13,268 nucleotides of DNA from Prevotellaceae bacterium (GTDB lineage: Bacteria; Bacteroidota; Bacteroidia; Bacteroidales; UBA932), in contig JAITQQ010000049.1 in the NCBI GenBank assembly GCA_031288855.1, positions 1-13,268 of the forward strand, written 5' to 3'. Within the stretch, counting starts at the first letter, position 1, and each line of letters starts with the position of its first letter. Position numbers and translations under genes: made by a program. Below, piece by piece: positions 5,679-11,226 of this stretch. The notes under the pieces were generated by a model. The model was not told the origin of the DNA and did no database searches. It was given only the letters and a program-made list of their open reading frames with translations.

Positions 5679-8114
5679 TTACAGCAATATATCGTTCAAC
5701 AACCCGGAAGCGGTTTGTTTCATGCCGGCGCCGGCGCCTTGTATCCGCATGCCGTTAGGGTAAAAATCACTGTAAAGGATAATCACATTGTCGCACCCTT
5801 TTGATGATGCAAAGGGATGCGTGTTGTCAAACGAACGAAGCCCCGCCTTGATGGATTGGTTTTCTATTTCTATGCAATACGCCAATTTTTTCCCTTCCTG
5901 CGCGGCTTTGTCGTACAATTTCTTGAAATAATTTTCGTTCTTTTCCACGCTTTTGTAGAAATCATCTACCGAGCCGGCCAAACATTCTTCGGGGAGAAAC
6001 CCGGCCGTTTCAATATCGGTAATGTTCACTTCCATCCCTATTTCGCGCCCCAGTATTAGCGCCTTGCGCAGCAGGTCGAGGCCTTTCAGGTCGGTTCTCG
6101 GGTCGGGCTCGGTGTATCCTTCGCGCTGTTCAAATTTAATGATGGATGCAAACGTTTCCGTGCCGTTGTAAGTATTGAAAAGATAATTCAGCGAGCCCGA
6201 CAAAGTGGCTTCAATTTTGTTGATTTTATCGCCGCTGTTCAGCATTTGCCGTATGGTGGAAATAATGGGCAATGCAGCGCCCACATTGGCCTCATAGCGG
6301 AAAGGAACGCCCTCTTTCTTGGCGGTGGCGTGTACGCCTTTGTAATATTCAATGTCGAGCGAATTGGCAATTTTATTGCACGTAACGATACCGATTTTTT
6401 CCGACAGGATTTGTTGGTAAAGCGCCGATATTTGCAGGTCGGAAGTGCAATCCACAAACAACCGGTTTTGATGCGAAAGCGAAGCTATTTTTTCGATAAA
6501 GTCCAACGACTTGTAAGTGGGGCTTCCACCCTTTGTGAGCGTAGCGTTGATGGCTTCGAGGGTTAGCCCTTTCGTGTCGAACAGCATTTTTGTGCTGTTG
6601 CAAATGCCGATAATATGAATGTCAACCCCGATATTTTTCAGCAGTGTTTCCTTGCGTTCTTCAATCATTTCCACAAGGCTTTTGCCCACATTTCCATAGC
6701 CGGAAATGAATAAACTAATCTGTTTTTTTGACGCCGTAAAAAACTCATCGTGTATGGCCCGCACCGCCTGGTTAAAATCTTCGGTGAGCACCACCGCCGA
6801 CACGTTCTTCTCCGACGAGCCTTGTGCAATTGCCCTGATGTTTATACCCTTGTTGCCTATGGCTTCAAACATACGCCCGCCGGCGCCCGACTGGTTTTTC
6901 ATGTCATCGCCCACCAAGCTGATGATTGAAAATCCCTTTTCGACTTTCAGCGGCTCGATTTTTTTAAGCGATATTTCGTAGGCGAACAATTCATCTACCG
7001 CCCGCTTGGCCTTGTCGGCGTCGTTTTCGTCAATGGCCACCAACATGGTGTGCACCGACGACGCTTGCGTAATGAGGATGATATTGATTTCATTTTTCGT
7101 GAGCACGTCGAACAGGCGGCTCGAATAGCCCGGAATACCTACCATTCCGCTGCCTTCCATAGAAAGAATGGCAATGCGCCCGCTGCCCGAAATGCCTTTG
7201 ATTTTGTTCCGGCCTTCGGGCGGGTTTTGTTCTATCAGCGTGCCCGGATTTTCGGGGGCAAACGTGTTTTTCACAAGAATGGGAATGCCCTTGTCCACCA
7301 CCGGCTGTATGGTGGGCGGATAAATAACTTTGGCGCCGAAATGCGACAGTTCCAACGCTTCTTTGTATGAAATATGATCAATGGTTTGCGCATCGTTCAC
7401 AATGCGCGGGTCGGCGGTCATCATGCCGTTTACGTCAGTCCATATTTCAAGCGTTCGCGCTTCCATGCACACGGCAATGAGCGAAGCGGTGTAGTCCGAC
7501 CCGCCGCGCCCCAACGTGGTGGTGCGGTTTTGCCCATCGGAAGAAATAAATCCCGGAACGATATATAATTTGCAGTTGTTGCCCGACAATTGTTTTTTGA
7601 TACGCTTATCGGTTTCTTCCCGCTCCACAATATTCTGCCCTTGCCGGTATTCGGTTTTAATCATTTCCCGCGCGTCTATCCATTTGCACGGAATGCCGGT
7701 CGACGAAAATTTTTCGGCAATAATCGCCGTCGAAAACAATTCGCCGAAACTCATAATAAGGTCCATAGTAGCATGGCTGATTTCCTTAATAAGAAATATA
7801 CCGTTGCATATACCTTTAAGTTCTTCAAACAACACGGTGATTTTCCGGGTGAGTCCTTCCCTGAAATCGGGCGCAATGAGCTCGTTAATCAAATCAAAAT
7901 GTCGCTTTCCGAGTTCATTCAACAACAGTTCGTAATCCTTGTTTCCGCTTTCGGCCAATTTGCCGATGTGTACCAATGCGTCGGTGCAGCCGCCTATTGC
8001 CGAAGCCACAACTATCGTTTTATCGCGATAAAGCGCTTCCTTCACAATGTTCAGCACCTTATTTATATTCTCCGCATTGGCAACCGATGAGCCGCCGAAT
8101 TTTAATACCTGCAT
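5679..8114 (-). CDS. thrA: Bifunctional aspartate kinase / homoserine dehydrogenase
   Basis: An 811-residue fusion catalysing the first and third steps of the aspartate pathway: ATP-dependent phosphorylation of aspartate, and NAD(P)H reduction of aspartate semialdehyde to homoserine. Kinase motifs are KFGGSS (5-10), TTTLGRGGSDYTASLIA (198-214) and the WTDVNGMMTADPR segment (225-237). Two ACT regulatory domains follow (about 312-460), including VGIPGYSSRLFDVL and the GRMFEAIGNKGINIRAIAQGSS stretch, so feedback control by threonine is likely. The dehydrogenase begins at the Rossmann motif GYGNVG (472-477), with TCNKIANS (578-585), ATLSGSLNYLFN (636-647) and EGYTEPDPRTDLKGLD (665-680). Length is normal and no key motif is missing. 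It lies 23 bases downstream of metX on the same strand, so the two probably form one operon. Confidence 0.97.
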   Translation of the reverse strand: MQVLKFGGSSVANAENINKVLNIVKEALYRDKTIVVASAIGGCTDALVHIGKLAESGNKDYELLLNELGKRHFDLINELIAPDFREGLTRKITVLFEELKGICNGIFLIKEISHATMDLIMSFGELFSTAIIAEKFSSTGIPCKWIDAREMIKTEYRQGQNIVEREETDKRIKKQLSGNNCKLYIVPGFISSDGQNRTTTLGRGGSDYTASLIAVCMEARTLEIWTDVNGMMTADPRIVNDAQTIDHISYKEALELSHFGAKVIYPPTIQPVVDKGIPILVKNTFAPENPGTLIEQNPPEGRNKIKGISGSGRIAILSMEGSGMVGIPGYSSRLFDVLTKNEINIILITQASSVHTMLVAIDENDADKAKRAVDELFAYEISLKKIEPLKVEKGFSIISLVGDDMKNQSGAGGRMFEAIGNKGINIRAIAQGSSEKNVSAVVLTEDFNQAVRAIHDEFFTASKKQISLFISGYGNVGKSLVEMIEERKETLLKNIGVDIHIIGICNSTKMLFDTKGLTLEAINATLTKGGSPTYKSLDFIEKIASLSHQNRLFVDCTSDLQISALYQQILSEKIGIVTCNKIANSLDIEYYKGVHATAKKEGVPFRYEANVGAALPIISTIRQMLNSGDKINKIEATLSGSLNYLFNTYNGTETFASIIKFEQREGYTEPDPRTDLKGLDLLRKALILGREIGMEVNITDIETAGFLPEECLAGSVDDFYKSVEKNENYFKKLYDKAAQEGKKLAYCIEIENQSIKAGLRSFDNTHPFASSKGCDNVIILYSDFYPNGMRIQGAGAGMKQTASGLLNDILL

Positions 8115-8116
8115 CT

Positions 8117-8158
8117 GAGTTATGAGTTAAAAGTTATTCATTGTTCATTGTTCATTGA
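8117..8158. repeat. Heptamer-periodic tract between metX and thrA
   Basis: Six consecutive 7-base units read on the plus strand: three of the GAGTTAT type (8117-8137), then three of the TCATTGT type (8138-8158). The second group lies inside the metX reading frame and encodes its last residues, MNNEQ, plus the stop codon. The tract resembles in period, but not sequence, the heptamer tract after glyA. Confidence 0.6.
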
Positions 8159-9157
8159 AGACAACCGCCTGCTGATTTGTTTGTGTTCCAACAAAAAACC
8201 GTCATGCCCGAAATCCGATGATATGACTTCGAGCGCGGCATTCGGGATATGCGTGGCCATCGTTTTCAGTTCGCACACCGGGAAAAGCACATCGCTGTCA
8301 ATGGCGATACACAAGGTGTTGGCGGTAATTCCCGACAGCGCTTTTTCCACGCCGCCACGCCCGCGCCCTACATTGTGTGTGTCGAGCCCCAGTGTCAAAT
8401 AATAATACGCATACGCATTGAAGCGGTTTGACAGCTTCTTTCCCTGATATTGTTGATAGCTGCATGCTTTTTTTGCCAGCATACAATTTTCGTCTTCCTC
8501 CGATTGTGTTTTTGCGTAGCCTTCGTAGGAACGGTATGTGAGCAACGCGATGGAACGCGCACACTCCAACCCTTTTTTTCCGCCGGCAACATCGGCTTGC
8601 GCCGTAAAGCTTTCGTCGGCTTGCAGCGCCATGCGTTGCGACTCGTTGAATGCCGTGCCCCATGCGCTGATTCGCGCATTGCAGCAAATCAGGCACAGGT
8701 TTTTTACTACCGAAGGATTTGATATGGCCCATTCTACCGCCTGAAACCCGCCGCTTGAGCCGCCTATCAGCAAGTCGATATGTGCAATGCCGAGATGATG
8801 GCGCAACAATTCATGCGCTTTCACCATATCCCGGATTGACACCAAGGGGAATTGCAGCAAGTAGGGCTTTCCGGTAGCGGGATTAATACTTTGCGGGCCT
8901 GTGCTTCCGTAACACGAAGTAAGAATGTTGGCACAAACGACAAAATATTTTTCCGTATCGAAATATTTTCCCGGCCCCACCAAATCCGGCCACCACTCTT
9001 CGGGATTGGCATTTGCCGTAAGGGCATGACAAATCCACACAGCCTTTTTACCTTCCGGGTTCGCGCTACTGGTATAATAACATACGTCAACCCCCGGCAA
9101 TGAGCCGCCGCTTTCCAAATCAAAGACGCCTTTATAACTAAAAAACCGTTGAATCAT
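8138..9157 (-). CDS. metX: Homoserine O-acetyltransferase
   Basis: A 339-residue alpha/beta-hydrolase of the MetX family, which transfers acetyl from acetyl-CoA to homoserine in methionine synthesis. The nucleophile elbow is GGSSGG with S134; the acid is D289 in IDSDVLFP and the histidine H318 in DFGHDGFLLE. The N-terminal block WICHALTANANPEEWW (41-56) and SCYGSTGP (81-88) are also characteristic. Family members can use succinyl-CoA instead, and sequence alone does not settle this. The gene is the first of a metX-thrA unit whose products work in successive steps. The last five residues come from a heptamer repeat and are probably not conserved. The -7 promoter box ends 7 bases before the ATG, leaving no room for a SAM riboswitch or attenuator. 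Confidence 0.95.
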   Translation of the reverse strand: MIQRFFSYKGVFDLESGGSLPGVDVCYYTSSANPEGKKAVWICHALTANANPEEWWPDLVGPGKYFDTEKYFVVCANILTSCYGSTGPQSINPATGKPYLLQFPLVSIRDMVKAHELLRHHLGIAHIDLLIGGSSGGFQAVEWAISNPSVVKNLCLICCNARISAWGTAFNESQRMALQADESFTAQADVAGGKKGLECARSIALLTYRSYEGYAKTQSEEDENCMLAKKACSYQQYQGKKLSNRFNAYAYYYLTLGLDTHNVGRGRGGVEKALSGITANTLCIAIDSDVLFPVCELKTMATHIPNAALEVISSDFGHDGFLLEHKQISRRLSSMNNEQ

Positions 9158-9164
9158 TTGCCCC

Positions 9165-9172
9165 CAAAGGTA
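9165..9172 (-). promoter_or_regulatory. metX -7 promoter element
   Basis: The minus strand reads TACCTTTG (9172-9165), a perfect TAnnTTTG box. No TTTG at the standard 19-21 base spacing was found, so the -33 half is weak. Transcription should start at about 9158-9161, almost on the metX ATG (9157). Confidence 0.55.
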
Positions 9173-9189
9173 GATGAATTATTTCAAAT

Positions 9190-9218
9190 AAAAAAACCAC
9201 ACACCCGGAAATTACCGG
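9190..9218 (-). terminator. Possible weak terminator of the LRR gene
   Basis: On the minus strand, CCGG and CCGG (9218-9215 and 9208-9205) can form a 4-bp stem with a 6-base loop, followed after an 8-base gap by a run of seven T (9196-9190). It lies 35 bases beyond the stop codon of the LRR lipoprotein gene. The stem is short and the T-run is displaced, so efficiency is doubtful. Confidence 0.3.
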
Positions 9219-9252
9219 ATGCGCAGTAAGGAATAGGCAAACAGTCAAAATA

Positions 9253-9801
9253 TTATAGACTTCGGAAGATGGCATGTTCCGGAACACGCCATCGGCGGCC
9301 TTCCGCCGCGTCAAATTTCGGCCATACATAAATAGTTATTAACGGATTATTCACACTCTTCAACCCTTCTAACTTTTCACATCTCGACAGGTCGAGCAGG
9401 GTAATATTATTGTGGGAACAATCCAACACACGCAAATTCACATTGTGGGACACGTCTAATACCGGCAAGTCGTTGTACGCACAACAGACCGTTTTTAATT
9501 CCTTGTTTTTAGAAAGATAGAGCCGCACCAATTGATTGTTGCTGCAATCCAAATTTTCTAATGACAAAAATTCCTCCAACCCTTTTAAAGATTGAATATT
9601 AAGACCACTAATATTTAGCGATTTAACAGATTCCACCTCGTTTTTCTGAATTTGTCCGTTGCCATTTTCGTCAAAATGGGACAGGCAGTATGTTTCAAAG
9701 GCCGGGTCTTCAATAACAATTTCAAGTGATTCCTGACAACAGGACGCACCAATGCCTACCGCCAATACAGCAGTAAACAAAACAATAATTTTTTTGTTCA
9801 T
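9253..9801 (-). CDS. Small EF-hand plus leucine-rich-repeat lipoprotein
   Basis: A 182-residue exported protein. Residues 1-20 form a signal peptide with a probable lipidation site at C21 in the sequence GIGASCC, although glycine at -3 is not ideal. A perfect 12-residue EF-hand-type calcium loop, DENGNGQIQKNE (44-55), is followed by an LRR domain of 21-residue units: starts are visible at about 81, 102, 123 and 144, with the pattern LxxLDCSxNxLxxLDLSxN. The C-terminal tail (about 160-182) is basic and unlike the repeats. Similar EF-hand-then-LRR layouts occur in Bacteroidota surface proteins; partner binding is the usual guess. It is divergent from the ECF sigma module across 184 bases. The specific function is unknown. 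Confidence 0.75.
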   Translation of the reverse strand: MNKKIIVLFTAVLAVGIGASCCQESLEIVIEDPAFETYCLSHFDENGNGQIQKNEVESVKSLNISGLNIQSLKGLEEFLSLENLDCSNNQLVRLYLSKNKELKTVCCAYNDLPVLDVSHNVNLRVLDCSHNNITLLDLSRCEKLEGLKSVNNPLITIYVWPKFDAAEGRRWRVPEHAIFRSL

Positions 9802-9985
9802 AATACAATTTAATTAGTTCTTCTTACTTAAAGCTCCAACAAAAATCATGCCAAACAGGACATCCCGAACTGAAATTATGTTAATTTTCACTTTATCGTC
9901 ATTTTTTTGATACAACTGCAACTTTTTGCCTATCTTTCAAGTCTAATTTGCGACAATAAAAATATTCACTTTAAAAATTAACATT
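9802..9985. other. Divergent intergenic region with a small dyad
   Basis: 184 AT-rich bases between the LRR lipoprotein gene and the sigma-factor module. Besides the rightward promoter listed separately, it holds a perfect 6-bp inverted repeat, AAATTA and TAATTT, around a 3-base loop (9873-9887), which could be an operator. No clear TAnnTTTG box was found for the leftward LRR gene. Confidence 0.35.
9906..9938 (+). promoter_or_regulatory. Probable promoter of the ECF sigma operon
   Basis: TTTG (9906-9909), 21 bases, then TATCTTTC (9931-9938), which matches the Bacteroidota -7 box except for its last base. A start near 9943 would leave a leader of about 40 bases before the ATG at 9986. An alternative promoter used by the encoded sigma factor itself cannot be excluded. 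Confidence 0.45.
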
Positions 9986-10339
9986 ATGGAAAGTATTTTA
10001 ATCCCGGCTTTCGTATTTGCAACCCCTATTCTTATTATATGGATTGTTTATTGGACGCGACTGAAAAAAGAGCTGGCAAAAAATCAACTCATCGGAAAAG
10101 CGCTTGAGCTCGGAAAAGAAATCGACCCGGCATTGCTGATAGGGCCGGTTAAACAAAAGAGGCAGAACACCAACCGGCTATTGGCGTGGGGAATTACGCT
10201 GGTGAGTTTGGGACCGGCTGTGTTCGGCTCAGTATTATTGGTAACCGACTTGAGGTGGGCTTCCTTCGCAGCCTTGCTGTTATTTCCCGGCATCGGGCTG
10301 CTGATTGTGTATGCATTGACGCGAAAAAAAACAGAATAA
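9986..10339 (+). CDS. Small membrane protein upstream of ECF sigma factor (DUF6249-like)
   Basis: A 117-residue protein with three predicted membrane helices (about 4-23, 65-87 and 92-111) and a charged cytoplasmic loop between the first two (about 25-62). Position and topology resemble the DUF6249-type proteins often found beside ECF sigma factors in Bacteroidota; that family name is from memory and not confirmed. No enzymatic motif is visible. Its TAA stop is directly followed, in the same frame, by the TTG start of the sigma factor, so translation of the two is probably coupled. It may take part in membrane sensing or in controlling the sigma factor, which is an inference from context only. 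Confidence 0.7.
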   Translation: MESILIPAFVFATPILIIWIVYWTRLKKELAKNQLIGKALELGKEIDPALLIGPVKQKRQNTNRLLAWGITLVSLGPAVFGSVLLVTDLRWASFAALLLFPGIGLLIVYALTRKKTE

Positions 10340-10840
10340 TTGGAGAATAACGCCTTTGAACGGTTTGTGGCGCAGCAGCAGGAGCCTTTGCGGAGGTTTC
10401 TGCTCAATCTTTGTGCGGGTAATCGTGCACTGGCCGACGACCTGGCACAAGATGCTTTTATTAAGGCATACATAAACCTTCCGGGTTTCAAAGGCCGTTC
10501 AAAGATGTCAACATGGTTGTTCCGCATTGCCTACAATTGTTTTTATGACCACATAAAAAACACAAAAAACCAACAGGCAGACCCTGTCGAAAAATATGCC
10601 TACAAATTATTTCATGAAGATCCGGTTTGCAACGAAACAGATAAAACACTATATTTGGCGTTGGAAAAACTTAACAATAAAGAGCGGGAGGTTGTGCTGC
10701 TTTTCTACATGGAAGAAAAATCTTTGAAAGAGATTGGCGTTATTACAGGCCTCTCCGTAAACACGGTAAAGTCGCACCTGCGGCGGGCTAAGGAGCATTT
10801 AAAAACATACTTGGAGCAATTGGGATATGAAAAAGGATAA
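10340..10840 (+). CDS. ECF-type RNA polymerase sigma factor
   Basis: A 166-residue sigma-70 family protein with only regions 2 and 4. Region 2 (about 7-77) includes DDLAQDAFIKAY (33-44) and MSTWLFRIAYNCFYDHIK (56-73), used in core binding and -10 recognition. Region 4 (about 103-157) includes EKLNNKEREVVLLFY and the helix-turn-helix SLKEIGVITGLSVNTVKSHL (128-147). The start is taken as TTG at 10340: the preceding codon in this frame is the TAA of the upstream gene, the alignment requires residues from about 5 on, and the first in-frame ATG encodes residue 56 inside region 2. The gene overlaps the next by 14 bases. The presence of small membrane proteins on both sides suggests control by one of them as an anti-sigma factor. 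Confidence 0.92.
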   Translation: MENNAFERFVAQQQEPLRRFLLNLCAGNRALADDLAQDAFIKAYINLPGFKGRSKMSTWLFRIAYNCFYDHIKNTKNQQADPVEKYAYKLFHEDPVCNETDKTLYLALEKLNNKEREVVLLFYMEEKSLKEIGVITGLSVNTVKSHLRRAKEHLKTYLEQLGYEKG

Positions 10841-11159
10841 CATCGCACGTTTTATGCAGGCGCATAAACAGCACATTGAGGATAACGGTTTCACCGAAAA
10901 ACTTACGGAGCAACTCAAATATTATCCGCAAGCGCGGAAAACCGTTGCGAAAAAATCAATTGTTGCGCTCATACTGCCGTGCTGCTCGCTGTTGGGCGTG
11001 TGTGTGGTGTTGCTGTTGGGCGGTTGGCAAATATCTTTTGACACCCTGCTGAAATCAATAGCTTCACCAAATCCGCTTGCGCTCATGCTGTGTGGCTTGG
11101 CCGCCATAGCACTAATGTTTTCGCTGACTTTACCCGCCTGGCTCGAAGATAATCTATAA
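10827..11159 (+). CDS. Putative anti-sigma membrane protein (DUF5056-like)
   Basis: A 110-residue protein with a hydrophilic N-terminal part (1-41) and two predicted membrane helices (about 44-66 and 83-103). The N-terminal text HIEDNGFTEKLTEQL (16-30) resembles the start of small membrane proteins paired with ECF sigma factors in Bacteroidota (DUF5056-type, from memory). The hydrophilic part is too short for a classic zinc-binding anti-sigma domain and has no HxxxCxxC motif, so any anti-sigma role would use another mode. It begins 14 bases before the sigma factor stop, implying tight cotranslation. The role is inferred from gene context; the reading frame itself is well supported. Confidence 0.7.
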   Translation: MKKDNIARFMQAHKQHIEDNGFTEKLTEQLKYYPQARKTVAKKSIVALILPCCSLLGVCVVLLLGGWQISFDTLLKSIASPNPLALMLCGLAAIALMFSLTLPAWLEDNL

Positions 11160-11163
11160 AAAA

Positions 11164-11195
11164 TTTCACGGACTGAAAATAAATGCGTACCTTTA
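11164..11195 (+). promoter_or_regulatory. Possible dcp promoter
   Basis: TTTC (11164-11167), 20 bases, then TACCTTTA (11188-11195). Each half has one mismatch to the Bacteroidota consensus. It would give a leader of about 26 bases before the ATG at 11227. Confidence 0.4.
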
Positions 11196-11226
11196 CGGTA
11201 TGCTAATGCTAAATTTTTTGTCAATT

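Noticed and set aside
7590..8090. A 166-codon open frame opposite thrA
   Set aside because: It is antisense to the conserved kinase domain of ThrA and has no family resemblance or start signals.
9158..9252. SAM riboswitch or attenuator upstream of metX
   Set aside because: Only 95 bases separate metX from the LRR gene, the -7 box is 7 bases before the ATG, and no kinked multi-helix fold was recognisable.
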